Assembly: GCF_003287955.1 (NCBI RefSeq)
Contig: NZ_QMKP01000005.1
Location: forward strand, 186,001-250,000
Direction: 5' to 3'
Length of the DNA: 64,000 bases
From: Arthrobacter sp. AQ5-06
GTDB taxonomy: Bacteria > Actinomycetota > Actinomycetes > Actinomycetales > Micrococcaceae
The stretch's first letter is position 1. The number at the start of each line of letters is the position of its first letter. The notes beneath the pieces were generated by a model. The model worked only from the letters and a program-made list of their open reading frames with translations. It had not been told where the DNA came from and did no database searches. This document shows positions 1 through 9,223 of this stretch, in pieces. The translations under genes and the position numbers were made by a program.

Positions 1-267
1 GCCGCCCGGGACCTTGAGTCCGTGGCAGAGGTCCGCACCGTCGGCGCCGTCGGAGTCATCGAGCTCCACCACACCCTCGACGTCCCCGCCATCACCCGGG
101 CGGCCATCCGGCATGGGGTCTGGGTGCGCCCTTTCCGGAACCTTGTCTACACGATGCCCCCGTACATCAGCACCGCGGCGGACATCGAACAGATCACCGC
201 AGGCATGACGGCAGCCGTCGCCGAAGTCCACGAAAGCGGCCCGGAACGGTCAGGAGGTGCTGCATGA
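1..267 (+). CDS. bioA: BioA, 3' end (adenosylmethionine-8-amino-7-oxononanoate aminotransferase)
   Basis: This frame is open from the first base of the window and ends at TGA 265-267, so only the last 88 residues or so are present. The tail contains WVRPF followed by LVY and MPPYI, which matches the C-terminal substrate-domain end of BioA-type class III PLP aminotransferases. BioA converts 8-amino-7-oxononanoate to 7,8-diaminononanoate using S-adenosylmethionine. The catalytic lysine lies outside the window. The stop codon overlaps the bioF start (ATGA), so the two are translationally coupled. Confidence 0.85.
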   Translation, partial: AARDLESVAEVRTVGAVGVIELHHTLDVPAITRAAIRHGVWVRPFRNLVYTMPPYISTAADIEQITAGMTAAVAEVHESGPERSGGAA

Positions 268-1433
268 GCACCTCGATGACTCAATGGCTCGAGCGACAAG
301 CCTCCGTCCGGGATCGCCGTGATCTCGTGCGCCGCCCGCTCCCCCGCGCCGCTGACGAACAGTTCATCGACCTGGCCAGCAACGACTATCTCGGGCTGTC
401 GGCGGATCCTCGGCTTGCGGAGGCAGCCGCGGCCGCCGCTTCGCGGTGGGGCGCGGGAGCCACGTCCTCGCGACTGGTCGCCGGAACCACCCAGCTGCAC
501 CTGGACCTCGAGCAGGAACTGGCCCGCCTGGCCGGCATGGAAACAGCGCTGGTGTTCTCCTCCGGCTATCTGGCAAATATCGGCGTAATCACGGCGCTCG
601 GCGGCCCCGGAACCCTGATCGTCGCGGATGAACACTGCCACGCCTCGATGATCGACGGATTCCGACTCAGCCGCTCCCGCACCGAATCGTTCACCCACAA
701 CAGCGTGGAGGAAGCCGGCCGTCTGCTGGCCGGCCGACCGGAGCCGCGAGCACTCATCGCCGTCGAATCCGTCTACAGCGTCCTCGGCGACGAAGCCCCG
801 CTCGCTGGCCTGCTGGCCTTGGCGGAGCAGCACGACGCTGTGCTGCTTGTTGACGAGGCGCACAGCCTGGGAGTCACCGGCACCGGCAACTTTCAGGGCC
901 GCGGCTCGGTGGCCGGAACAGCCCTCGCCGGGCATCCGAACGTGATCGTGACCGCGACGCTGTCCAAGGCCCTGGGCAGCCAGGGCGGGGCAGTCCTCGG
1001 ATCCCCCCTGCTGCGCGAACACCTCATTAACCGTGCCCGAAGCTTTATCTTCGACACCGGCCTGGCGCCCGCCTCCGCCGCCGCGGCCCTCGCCGGGGTG
1101 CGGATCATACGCGACGAGCCATGGCGGGCCGGGTCCGTCCGAAGCAACGCTGCGGCACTTGCCGCCGGGCTCGCCCCGGGCCTTGACGTCCGCGGCACTT
1201 CGGTCAACCGGACCGCGGGGGCCGTCCAGTCCATTGCCATGCCGTCGGCCGAATCGGCCCTGGCAGCGGCCGGGGCCGCTCGCACCGCCGGCGTTCGGAT
1301 CGGCTGCTTCCGCCCTCCCTCTGTTCCGGACGGCATTTCGCGGCTGCGACTCACCGCGCGCGCCACCCTTACACCCAAGGAAATCGAAGACAGCTGCGCA
1401 GTACTGCGCGGCATTTTGGAGGAACTTCCATGA
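264..1433 (+). CDS. bioF: 8-amino-7-oxononanoate synthase
   Basis: A 389-residue fold-type I PLP enzyme that condenses pimeloyl-ACP or -CoA with L-alanine to give 8-amino-7-oxononanoate, the first committed biotin step. Visible features are the N-terminal LASNDYLGL block, the DEAHSLGVTG segment that contacts PLP, and the Schiff-base lysine near residue 235 in TLSKALGSQGG. Its length is normal for the family. ATG 264 overlaps the bioA stop and its own stop overlaps bioD, giving an ATGA-coupled bioA-bioF-bioD operon. The order and coupling make the assignment firm against other alpha-oxoamine synthases such as Kbl. Confidence 0.93.
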   Translation: MSTSMTQWLERQASVRDRRDLVRRPLPRAADEQFIDLASNDYLGLSADPRLAEAAAAAASRWGAGATSSRLVAGTTQLHLDLEQELARLAGMETALVFSSGYLANIGVITALGGPGTLIVADEHCHASMIDGFRLSRSRTESFTHNSVEEAGRLLAGRPEPRALIAVESVYSVLGDEAPLAGLLALAEQHDAVLLVDEAHSLGVTGTGNFQGRGSVAGTALAGHPNVIVTATLSKALGSQGGAVLGSPLLREHLINRARSFIFDTGLAPASAAAALAGVRIIRDEPWRAGSVRSNAAALAAGLAPGLDVRGTSVNRTAGAVQSIAMPSAESALAAAGAARTAGVRIGCFRPPSVPDGISRLRLTARATLTPKEIEDSCAVLRGILEELP

Positions 1434-2107
1434 ACCTGCCCGATGTCATCCTGATCACCGGAACGGACACCGGCGTCGGCAAGACCATCACGACGGCGGC
1501 CCTCGCCGCCGCCCTCCACGAAACAGGGCGTAGCGTCGCGGTTTACAAACCGTGCCAGTCAGGAGCCGCCGCCGGCGATTCCGACACTGCCGAAATTGTC
1601 CGGCTCGCCGGCAACGTGACAGCAGAAACCGGAGTGGTTCTGCAGGAGCCATTGGCGCCAGTGGCAGCGGCCTCCATCGACGGAACGCCGCTCCCCAGGG
1701 TGGCTGCGCACGCCGGGAGGGTCCGCGAGCTCGCCGCGTCCCACGACCACGTCCTGGTTGAGGGCGCAGGCGGCCTGCTGGTGGAGCTGGATTCCGACGG
1801 CTGCACGATGGCGGACCTCGGATCGTTTCTGGCAGCGGCATTTGTGCTCGTCGCCCGGCCGGACCTCGGTACCCTGAACCACACCGCGCTGACCCTCGAA
1901 GCGCTGCAAACGCGGGACCTTCAGGTCCTCGGCGTAGTGCTGGGAAGCTGGCCTGGCAGCCCCGACGTCGTACACCACAGCAACCGACAGGCGCTCGGAT
2001 CGCTCCGGGTGCCCTTCCTCGGCGCCCTTCCCGAGCACGCCTCCGAACTGTCCCCGGCCGCTTTCCGTAGCGAAGCAGCGGTATGGCTGAACGGTCTACC
2101 CACATGA
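1430..2107 (+). CDS. bioD: Dethiobiotin synthetase
   Basis: A 225-residue P-loop enzyme that closes the ureido ring of dethiobiotin from diaminononanoate, CO2 and ATP. The N-terminal ITGTDTGVGKT is the diagnostic BioD nucleotide loop. VEGAGGLLVEL near residue 107 is the second conserved block, which binds metal and phosphate. Its start overlaps the bioF stop and its stop overlaps the next gene, both by 4 nt. bioB is not in this window, so either it lies upstream or the pathway is split. Confidence 0.93.
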   Translation: MNLPDVILITGTDTGVGKTITTAALAAALHETGRSVAVYKPCQSGAAAGDSDTAEIVRLAGNVTAETGVVLQEPLAPVAAASIDGTPLPRVAAHAGRVRELAASHDHVLVEGAGGLLVELDSDGCTMADLGSFLAAAFVLVARPDLGTLNHTALTLEALQTRDLQVLGVVLGSWPGSPDVVHHSNRQALGSLRVPFLGALPEHASELSPAAFRSEAAVWLNGLPT

Positions 2108-3315
2108 ACCCGACATCAACGACCACGGGATCCGCGCAGCCGCTGATAGAAAGTCCGGGACAGTGGCAGACCCCTGAGGAGCCACGCTGCCCGTACCTCG
2201 TGGTGCGTGACCCTGAGGTCGTCCGTGAAGTCCTGCACCGGCCTGTCGACTTCAGCCCCGCGAATGCCCTCGTCGCGGTGACACCCCTGGCAGGGCCTGC
2301 CCTGCGCGTGCTGCAGCGCGTTCGCTTTGCATTGCCTCCCGTGCTGGCCAGCAACGACACAGACACACACGCCGGGATCCGCAAGGTCGCTGCAGGTTTT
2401 TTCACGCCCGCCATAGTCGCGGCCATGGAGCCGCGGATCCGGGAACTGGCACACGAAGCGGCAAGGAATGCCGCGGACCAGCTCGCGAGGTCCGGCCATG
2501 TGGACCTCGTCCAGACGGTGGCAGCGTTTCCGCCGGCAATCGTCATGCTCGAACTCCTCGGGCTGCCCGTACGGGACCTTGCAGACCTCAAACGGTGGGG
2601 TCTTGACTCCATGGAGCTGTTCTGGGGTTGGCCCGACGAAGCCCGGCAACTCGAACTGGCCCACAGCGCGGCCGGTTTCTACGTCTGGCTGCGCAAACTC
2701 GTCGCAGAATCCATGACGGCACCCGGACGCAACCTGTTCAAATCACTGGCCGAACACGGCCTGTCAACCCCCGAAATCTGCTCGCTCGGCTACTTCCTCC
2801 TCATCGCGGGACAGGAAACAACCACCCAGCTGATCAGCACCACCCTGTTTCGGCTCCTGGACGGATCCAATCCAGTGGGCTGGAAGGAAGCGGCATCCGA
2901 AGCAGGCTCCAGGATCACGGTCCGGCACGTTCTCGCCACCGAATCATCAGTCCCCACCTGGCGTCGTGTGGCAGCCCAGGACACCCATCTCGGTGGTCGG
3001 TTGATCCCGGCCGGCGCCGAAATCCTCCTCGAACTGAGCGGCAACCACGTCACGATACCAGCCGAAACCCGAGACTCCTCCCCCCGAGCTCAAGAGGCCC
3101 AGCACAAACCACAGACCACATTCGGCCTGGTTTTTGGCTCGGGCATCCACCGCTGCCTCGGTGCCAAACTGGCAGAACTCGAGGCCGCCATCATTGTCCA
3201 GGAAACCGCCTCGGCACTTTCGCGAATACAGCTACGGGACGTGAATCCAGACCGGATCCGGCTCCTGTCATTCCAAGCCCCCCGGACTGTCACGGTGATG
3301 GACCAGCCACTCTGA
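2104..3315 (+). CDS. Cytochrome P450 in the biotin operon (BioI-like position, unusual K-helix)
   Basis: A 403-residue soluble bacterial P450. ATG 2104 is chosen because it overlaps the bioD stop (ATGA); an in-frame ATG at 2083 lies inside bioD. Features seen: a C-helix H-x3-R in THAGIRKVAAGFF, the I-helix oxygen-activation motif AGQETT (residues 235-240) and the heme-ligand loop FGSGIHRCLG with the cysteine near residue 351. The ExxR motif of the K-helix is missing: alignment on the following RRVA block puts HVLA where ExxR belongs, and the segment before the heme loop is also degenerate. Operon position suggests generation of a pimeloyl precursor, as BioI does in Bacillus, but that is inference. 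The frame itself is intact. Confidence 0.8.
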   Translation: MNPTSTTTGSAQPLIESPGQWQTPEEPRCPYLVVRDPEVVREVLHRPVDFSPANALVAVTPLAGPALRVLQRVRFALPPVLASNDTDTHAGIRKVAAGFFTPAIVAAMEPRIRELAHEAARNAADQLARSGHVDLVQTVAAFPPAIVMLELLGLPVRDLADLKRWGLDSMELFWGWPDEARQLELAHSAAGFYVWLRKLVAESMTAPGRNLFKSLAEHGLSTPEICSLGYFLLIAGQETTTQLISTTLFRLLDGSNPVGWKEAASEAGSRITVRHVLATESSVPTWRRVAAQDTHLGGRLIPAGAEILLELSGNHVTIPAETRDSSPRAQEAQHKPQTTFGLVFGSGIHRCLGAKLAELEAAIIVQETASALSRIQLRDVNPDRIRLLSFQAPRTVTVMDQPL

Positions 3316-3643
3316 CCGCACCGACTTTGCTAAGAGGAACGAAACCGGCGGAATTCAAGGTCGCACCGCCAACGACGTAACCAACCACCAGGGACCGGCT
3401 TCGTGCACCCCCAGCACGGGGTCCGGATTCCAGGACCAACGCACGGAAGTAGCGCCCAGCCAGGCACCCCCGTTCGGCCCCCAGGGGTCGCGGGACCTGA
3501 ACAGCTCAGGCACCGACCGTTCAGCGGCCGTTCTGCACGCCGTCGTCATCTGAGAGTTTTTGTCCAGATATCGGGGCTTCAGCTGCGGCAAAGGCACGAT
3601 ATCTGGACAAAAACTCCGAAGGAATCTGTGGGATCGTTGCCGT
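3316..3643. other. Intergenic region between the P450 and carboxylesterase genes
   Basis: A 328-bp gap. Apart from the 63-bp hairpin element at 3554-3616, I see no convincing gene, RNA or terminator. Short reading frames crossing it on both strands have no recognisable protein content. Confidence 0.5.
3554..3616. repeat. Dispersed hairpin element, copy 1
   Basis: Perfect 20-bp inverted arms, starting GAGTTTTTGTCCAGATATCG, are separated by 23 nt. Related copies lie at 4975-5035 and 9074-9138. The right arm ends in A-rich sequence, not a U-tract, so it is not a standard intrinsic terminator. It sits just upstream of the carboxylesterase start. Confidence 0.85.
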
Positions 3644-4969
3644 GTGAGTTCCGAGCCTTCGTTTAATCCTCCGTGCGGCCCGATCACCGGCTGGCGGGAC
3701 GGTGACGTCGTTCGCGCCACCGGGATCCCCTACGCCACCGCGCGCCGCTTCCACCCTCCCGTTGCCGCGTCGGACTGGGCTGCCGGCTTTGCCGCCACCA
3801 CCCTCGCACCAGCCTGCCCGCAGGGCCCCGTTCCGTTCCTGGACGACGTCCTGGGTACCCGGTACGGCGAACTCCCCGGAAGTGAAGACTGCCAGTGCCT
3901 GTCGATCACCGTTCCGTCCGGGCTTGCCGACGGCGAGCAGGTCCCGGTCATGGTGTGGCTGCACGGCGGTTCCTACACCTCGGGCTCCGGCGACCTGGCG
4001 ATCTTTGACGCCAAGTCTCTGGTGTCCGAGAACCGGGTCATCGTGGTTTCGGTGACCTACCGGCTGGGCCTGTTCGGATACCTGGCCACCGGCACAGGCC
4101 GGCCCGCGAACCTCGGCCTGCTGGACCAGCTGGAGGCGTTCCGGTGGGTGCAGCGCAATATCGCGGCCTTCGGCGGCGACCCGGGGCGGGTCACCGCGTT
4201 CGGGCAGTCCGCAGGCGGCGACTCCGTAGCCCACCTCATGGCGACGCCCGAAGCGCCGTCCCTGTTCCAGCGGGCCATCATCCAGAGTGCACCGCTGGGG
4301 ATCACCCGCGGCCGGCACAAGATGAGCCGTGCCATGGGCATCGCGGCCGAAGCCGTCACGGAAGACACCCCGATGCTGGACGTGGTGGCCGTCGAAGACC
4401 ATGTGTCTCAGGTGGCCCGGAGGTACGGCCTGATGGCAGCCATGCCGTTCGGCACCCAGTACGGGCACGCCCCGCTGCCGCCGGAATCACGCGTTGAGGC
4501 CGCCTGGAATGCCACGGCCCCCGGCATCGAAGTGCTGATCGGGCACACATCCGACGAGGCCCGCCTGTTCCTGCCCCGGAGTCCCGTGGTCAGCCGGCTG
4601 GGCAAAGTCCCGGTGCTGGGTGCGGCCGCCGTGAAAGCCATCAACTGGGCGGTGACGGAGGCGGTCTACGGCAGATCCGCCCGCAAGTTTGCCCGCCGTC
4701 ACGCCCGTGCGGGAGGCAAGGCGTACAGCTACGTGCTGTCCTGGGGTGCGCCTGGGAACTACTACCGCGCCGCACACACCGTTGACCTGCCGCTGCTCTT
4801 CGGAAACCAACAGACCTGGGCCGCCGCCGGGCTCCTCAAGGGCGCAACCTGGGACGAGATCGACGCCGTGGGCCGTGAGATGCGCCGGCTGTGGGCCGCG
4901 TTTGCCCGCGGCGACGGCCTGGATGAGACAGGTGGCGTTCCGGGCGCACTTCAGTTCCGCTCGATGTAA
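3644..4969 (+). CDS. Type B carboxylesterase
   Basis: A 441-residue alpha/beta hydrolase of the carboxylesterase/lipase (COesterase) family. It shows the HGG oxyanion block (LHGGSYTSGSG), the nucleophile elbow GQSAGG with Ser near residue 189, and a C-terminal AHTVDLPLLFGN block carrying the catalytic His. The reading frame extends upstream to 3560 inside a hairpin repeat, so GTG 3644 is preferred as start; GGGATCG lies 8-14 nt before it. It is somewhat shorter than the usual 480-520 residues because the N-terminus is compact. There is no signal peptide, so it should be cytoplasmic. The ester substrate cannot be read from sequence. It is flanked on both sides by the same hairpin repeat. Confidence 0.85.
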   Translation: MSSEPSFNPPCGPITGWRDGDVVRATGIPYATARRFHPPVAASDWAAGFAATTLAPACPQGPVPFLDDVLGTRYGELPGSEDCQCLSITVPSGLADGEQVPVMVWLHGGSYTSGSGDLAIFDAKSLVSENRVIVVSVTYRLGLFGYLATGTGRPANLGLLDQLEAFRWVQRNIAAFGGDPGRVTAFGQSAGGDSVAHLMATPEAPSLFQRAIIQSAPLGITRGRHKMSRAMGIAAEAVTEDTPMLDVVAVEDHVSQVARRYGLMAAMPFGTQYGHAPLPPESRVEAAWNATAPGIEVLIGHTSDEARLFLPRSPVVSRLGKVPVLGAAAVKAINWAVTEAVYGRSARKFARRHARAGGKAYSYVLSWGAPGNYYRAAHTVDLPLLFGNQQTWAAAGLLKGATWDEIDAVGREMRRLWAAFARGDGLDETGGVPGALQFRSM

Positions 4970-4974
4970 GCCGA

Positions 4975-5035
4975 AGTTTTTGTCCAGATAACGGCGCCTC
5001 CGGCGGGGCCAAGCGGCATTATGTGGACAAAAACT
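4975..5035. repeat. Dispersed hairpin element, copy 2
   Basis: The left arm AGTTTTTGTCCAGATAAC pairs with ATTATGTGGACAAAAACT with two mismatches. The element fills nearly all of the 73-bp gap between the convergent esterase and phosphoketolase genes, so it may act as a barrier between their transcripts. Confidence 0.82.
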
Positions 5036-5042
5036 CTAGGTC

Positions 5043-7539
5043 TCAGGCGTTGAGTACCCAGTTCCGGATCTCCTCCGGGTCCTCGCCGTGCGTGCGGGTG
5101 TATTCGCGGGCGTGCATCCGCCGGTCCTGAAGGTTCTGCCGCAGCAGCGAGTGCTTTTCGGCCAGACCGGGTACGCGGTCAACAGCGTCGATGGCCAACT
5201 GGAAGCGGTCGATCCGGTTGAGCATGGCCATGTCGAACGGCGTTGTGGTGGTTCCCTCCTCCTTGTAGCCGCGCACGTGCAGGCCTTCCTGGTTGGTGCG
5301 ACGGTAGGCCAGCCGGTGGATCAGCGAGGGATAGCCGTGGTAGGCGAAGATGATTGGTTTGTCGGGGGTAAAGATGCCGTCAAAGTCCGACGCCGGAAGG
5401 CCGTGCGGGTGCTCACTCACGTCCTGGAGCCGCATCAGATCGACGACGTTCACCACACGGACCTTCAGCCCCGGGACACCCCGCTTCAGCAGTTCGGCCG
5501 CGGCCACCGTTTCCACCGTGGGCACATCCCCGGCACACGCCAGAACAACATCCGGGTCCTCCCCCGGCACCTCCGAACCCGCGAACTCCCAGATGCCTAG
5601 CCCCCGCCTGCAGTGGTTCGCCGCGTCGGCCGGCCCCAGCCACGTGGGCGTCGGCTGCTTGCCGCTGACCACAATGTTCACGTAATCGGTGGATGCCAGG
5701 CAGTGCTCCATGACCGACAGCAGGGTGTTCACGTCCGGCGGCAGGTACACGCGGATGACCTCGGCTTTTTTGTTCACCGCGTGATCGATGAAGCCCGGGT
5801 CCTGGTGCGAAAAACCGTTGTGGTCCTGCTGCCATACATGGGACGAGAGCAGGTAGTTCAGCGACGCCACGGGCTGGCGCCACGGGCTGGCGCCACGGGA
5901 GCTTGCGGTGGACCTTGAGCCACTTGGCGTGCTGGTTGAACATGGAATCCACGATGTGGATGAAGGCCTCGTAACAGCTGAACACCCCGTGCCGGCCGGA
6001 CAAGAGATAGCCTTCCAGCCAGCCCTGGCACAGGTGCTCGCTGAGCACCTCCATGACCCGGCCGGAGCGGGCGAGGTGCTCGTCGACGTCGTCAATCCGG
6101 TACTGCCAGACCTTGTCGGTCACTTCGTAGACGGCCTGAAGCCGGTTGGATGCCGTCTCATCCGGCCCGAAGAGGCGGAAGTTCTCCATGTTCAGCGAAA
6201 TGACGTCCCGCATCCACGAGCCCAGGGTGATCATGGGGCTGATCCGTTCGGTTCCCGGCTCCGCGACGTCAACGGCGTGGGCGGCGTAGGCGGGCAGCTT
6301 CAGCGGTGTTCGAAGGAGTCCGCCGTTGGCGTGCGGGGTGGCGCTCATCCGGAGGTTCCCGGTGGGCGCATTCGTGGCTACGTCGGGCCGGAGCCGGCCC
6401 TCGGCGTCGAACAGCTCCTCCGGACGGTACGACTTCAGCCACTCCTCCAGCTGTTTCAGGTGTGCGCCATTCGTGCGGACGTCCGCCAGTGGGACCTGGT
6501 GGCTCCGCCACGTGCCCTCCACCTGGAGTCCATCCACTATCCGCGGTCCCGTCCAGCCCTTGGGCGAGCGCAGCACAATCATGGGCCAGTGCGGCGCAGC
6601 GCCGTTTCCCGGGGCACCGCCTGTTGTGCCGCCGTCGTGCGCTTTCCCGCCCGTCCCGTCCGCCCCGCCCCGGCGGGAGTCTTGGACGGCGCGGATCCCG
6701 GCCAGGCAGTTGTCGACGGCGGCCGCGAAGTCCCGGTGCGCCTGCTCCGTGTTGTCCGGGTCCTGAATGGTCACGAAATACGGTTCGTGGCCGTAACCGC
6801 GCAGCAACTGCTCCAGCTGTTCCTGCGGCATGCGCGCCAGGATGGTGGGGTTGGCGATCTTGTAGCCGTTCAGGTGCAGGATGGGCAGCACGGCACCATC
6901 CGCCGCCGGATCCAGGAAGTTGTGCGAGTGCCAGCTCGCCGCGAGCGGCCCCGTTTCGGCCTCGCCGTCGCCGATCACGACGGCGGTGATCAGCTGAGGA
7001 TTGTCGAACACGGACCCGTAGGCGTGGGCCAGCGCGTACCCGAGTTCGCCGCCTTCGCTGATGGACCCCGGGGTCTCCGGCGCCGCGTGGCTGGGAATGC
7101 CGCCAGGGAAGGAAAACTGGCGGAAGAGTTCGGCCATGCCTGCCGCGTCAGGGCCCACCTGGCCGTAGATTTCCGAGTACGTACCCTCAAGCCAGGCGTT
7201 CGCCACAACGGCAGGACCGCCGTGGCCCGGGCCGGCAACAAAGAGCATTTCCTGCGAGTCCCGGCGGATCACGCGGTTCAGGTGTGCGTAGACAAAGTTC
7301 AGCCCGGGAGTAGTGCCCCAGTGGCCCAGGAGCCTGGATTTGGTGTGGTCCGCGGCGAGGGGCTCCCGCAGCAGCGGATTTGAGCGCAAGTAGATCTGCC
7401 CCACGGAAAGGTAGTTCGCGGCCCGCCACCAACGGTCCACAAGGTCCAGGGTTTCCTGCCGCAAATTGTCCTGCCCCATGCTTCCGGCCATGACCATCCT
7501 CACGTAGCTGCACGCCGCCGTCGGCAGCTGAGTATCCAT
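5043..7539 (-). pseudogene. xfp: Phosphoketolase (XFP), frameshifted by a 13-bp tandem duplication
   Basis: Thiamine-diphosphate enzyme that cleaves xylulose 5-phosphate (and often fructose 6-phosphate) to acetyl phosphate. The N-terminal part reads well: [46 protein letters not shown] and the ThDP/metal GDGEAETGP. At KLPWRQPVA the frame is lost. The remaining 270 or so residues (SLNYLLSSH onward to the end) continue in another frame. The shift falls exactly on a duplicated 13-mer at 5865-5890, and removing one copy restores the protein through [11 protein letters not shown]. The start is taken at ATG 7539, with AGGTG upstream. As it stands the product would be about 550 native residues plus a foreign tail. 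It could be a genuine null, a slippage-controlled gene or an assembly error. Confidence 0.9.
5865..5899. repeat. 13-bp tandem repeat, 2.7 copies, inside the phosphoketolase gene
   Basis: The unit CGCCACGGGCTGG occurs at 5865-5877 and 5878-5890, followed by nine bases of a third copy. Thirteen is not a multiple of three, so gain or loss of one unit switches the phosphoketolase frame. Confidence 0.92.
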
Positions 7540-7679
7540 CGCAACACCTATCGGTACGCGGCACAACCTCTTGGCAGGGCAGGCTTTCCCCATGGTCAGG
7601 TGTCCCCATCGCGACGTCCGGCGCGGCACGGCAAGTTGAACCTGTTTGATTTGTACTGGAATTCTTGGGGGGGAACATC

Positions 7680-8285
7680 GTGGCAGGACATCAGCGCGCG
7701 GACAACTTCGCCTCTGTTGCGGATCCCAAGAGGCTGGAGAGCGTCCGCAAGAGAACCAAGGTCCTTGGCAACGGGGCATCCGTCGTCGAATCCACCGGCT
7801 GGCCGTCGTTGGGAGCGCGGGCCCTAGATTTCGGCCTCGTGGCAGTCATGGCGGCCATCGCCTGTATTTCTGTTCTGGGTTCGGGTATGGAGACGACTGG
7901 CAAAGCTCTAACTGCGGCCGCCGCGGTCTGGGTTGTGGCGCCGTGGCTGTACGGGTTCTGTTGCCCCGGCGGAGTCTCCCTCCGTTCCCTGGCTACCGGA
8001 ACACGGCTCGTTCGCTTCGGCACCGTGGAACGCCCGGGATTCTGGCGGGCGGGGTGGGTCATGTTTGCCAGGATGACGCTCTTTCCCGTTGTCATTCTCG
8101 TATATGTCCTAGCGGTTGCCGGCGGCTCCAGCCCCTCGGGGGACGGCCCAAGAACCCGCCACATCACCCTGGATCGGAGATTTCCCGTGCCGCCCCGCCT
8201 GTCCACCCGAACGTTGTGGGGGCCGCAGCGGGGGACGCCGCAGCCCGGCATCGCCAACTGGCCGGGGCACCGGACAGGCTGGTGA
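7680..8285 (+). CDS. RDD-family membrane protein
   Basis: A protein of about 201 residues, divergent from the phosphoketolase gene. GTG 7680 follows a G-rich ribosome-binding stretch by 6 nt; a TTG at 7665 is less likely. Three hydrophobic segments follow a soluble N-terminus of about 45 residues: around [20 protein letters not shown], then [15 protein letters not shown], then [22 protein letters not shown]-x-x-D in the first helix and the [14 protein letters not shown] loop fit the RDD family, whose role is mostly unknown (transport or stress). The last 50 residues are Pro/Arg-rich and do not look like a normal RDD end, so the 3' part may be frameshifted. Confidence 0.6.
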   Translation: MAGHQRADNFASVADPKRLESVRKRTKVLGNGASVVESTGWPSLGARALDFGLVAVMAAIACISVLGSGMETTGKALTAAAAVWVVAPWLYGFCCPGGVSLRSLATGTRLVRFGTVERPGFWRAGWVMFARMTLFPVVILVYVLAVAGGSSPSGDGPRTRHITLDRRFPVPPRLSTRTLWGPQRGTPQPGIANWPGHRTGW

Positions 8286-8457
8286 CCGAGATCCAGAGGG
8301 CCATGGCGGATCCATGCGTCCACCGGGAAGGATCACCCGGGCTGCAGGCGCTGCTTCCCGTTCAGATCAGATCGGCCACGAGGCTTGATCATGCCTGAAT
8401 CAGGAGCCGTCGCCGACTTGCCTTGGGCCAACTACTAACCGGTAGTCTGTGATCCAC

Positions 8458-9057
8458 ATGTTCACGTTGACCATCAACCAAACGGATAGCCGGCGCGACG
8501 GCGACCGCGTCCCTCAGCTGCTGAAGGACCTGCGGCACATTCCGGCGCGCCTTGATTTCGACAGGTCTGTGGAGGATGAAGTCCAGGGCATTGTGGACTT
8601 CCCGCACCAGGCCGTCGAGGCCGCCCTGATCGCCCTGCGCTGCGGCTCCTGGTACGTGGGGCTCGGCGTCGGTCCGGTCAACGAGCCGCTTCCCAACCAG
8701 ATCAAGGATGCTTCCGGCCACGGCCTGATCTACGCCCGGCGCGCGGTGGACCGGCTCCGGAACAGCAAAGAGCGCATCCCGGTTGCCGTGGAAGGACCGC
8801 TGGCGGACATCGCCCACGAGGCCGAGGCCGTGCTGCGGCTTTTGGGCCATATTGTGCGGGACAGATCCGGGGCTGAATGGCGCGTCCTAGACCTCATGAC
8901 GCCGGGTGTCCGCGGACAGCAGAAAGCCGTGGCGCAGGAACTCGGTATCACCACTCAGGCCGTCAGCAAGGCAGTGGCCAGGGCCCAGTGGAACGAGGAA
9001 CACGCTGCCCGTCCCGCTGCCGCACGGTTGCTGGCGCTCATCCTTGAGGTGCGCTGA
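8458..9057 (+). CDS. SatD-like family protein
   Basis: A cytoplasmic protein of about 199 residues. The N-terminus has a TxNQTDSRRDGDRVPQLL block, close to the NQxxSR-DxV start of SatD-type proteins, and the C-terminal third contains a helix-turn-helix-like stretch (QKAVAQELGITTQAVSKAV) that could bind DNA. A GTG at 8449 is an alternative start. TAGTCT at 8443-8448 sits so close to the ATG that the transcript may be almost leaderless. The function is not known; the call rests on the N-terminal motif and the HTH. Confidence 0.6.
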   Translation: MFTLTINQTDSRRDGDRVPQLLKDLRHIPARLDFDRSVEDEVQGIVDFPHQAVEAALIALRCGSWYVGLGVGPVNEPLPNQIKDASGHGLIYARRAVDRLRNSKERIPVAVEGPLADIAHEAEAVLRLLGHIVRDRSGAEWRVLDLMTPGVRGQQKAVAQELGITTQAVSKAVARAQWNEEHAARPAAARLLALILEVR

Positions 9058-9073
9058 AAGCCCAGGTTAGTCA

Positions 9074-9138
9074 GGAGCTTTTGTCCAGATAACACGAGTT
9101 GGGGAGCGCTGGGGAGGCATTATCTGGACAAAACCTCC
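9074..9138. repeat. Dispersed hairpin element, copy 3
   Basis: Arms GGAGCTTTTGTCCAGATAAC and ATTATCTGGACAAAACCTCC enclose about 25 nt. Like copy 2, it lies between convergent genes (the SatD-like gene and the HAD gene). The shared core across the three copies is TTTTGTCCAGATAA with its complement. Confidence 0.82.
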
Positions 9139-9223
9139 AATGCGGCGGTATGTCCGGGCAGACCTCGGACCTGACGGGAAGTAGACGGAACCAAGGGAAA
9201 GCCGTACGGGCGGAAGCAGCCGG

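Noticed and set aside
147..2612. Long - strand frames opposite bioF, bioD and the P450
   Set aside because: Antisense shadows; the + strand genes are coupled by ATGA overlaps.
5908..7383. Long + strand open frame (491 codons)
   Set aside because: It is the antisense shadow of the phosphoketolase gene. The product is Val/Gly/Arg-rich without any domain, and the - strand frame has clear ThDP motifs.
8116..8388. 90-codon frame after the RDD gene
   Set aside because: Low-complexity Pro/Ala/Arg translation overlapping the RDD end; no start signals.
3554..9138. Hairpin elements as intrinsic terminators
   Set aside because: The 3' arm ends in A-rich sequence and is not followed by a T-tract, so the classical mechanism does not apply. 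Kept as a repeat family.
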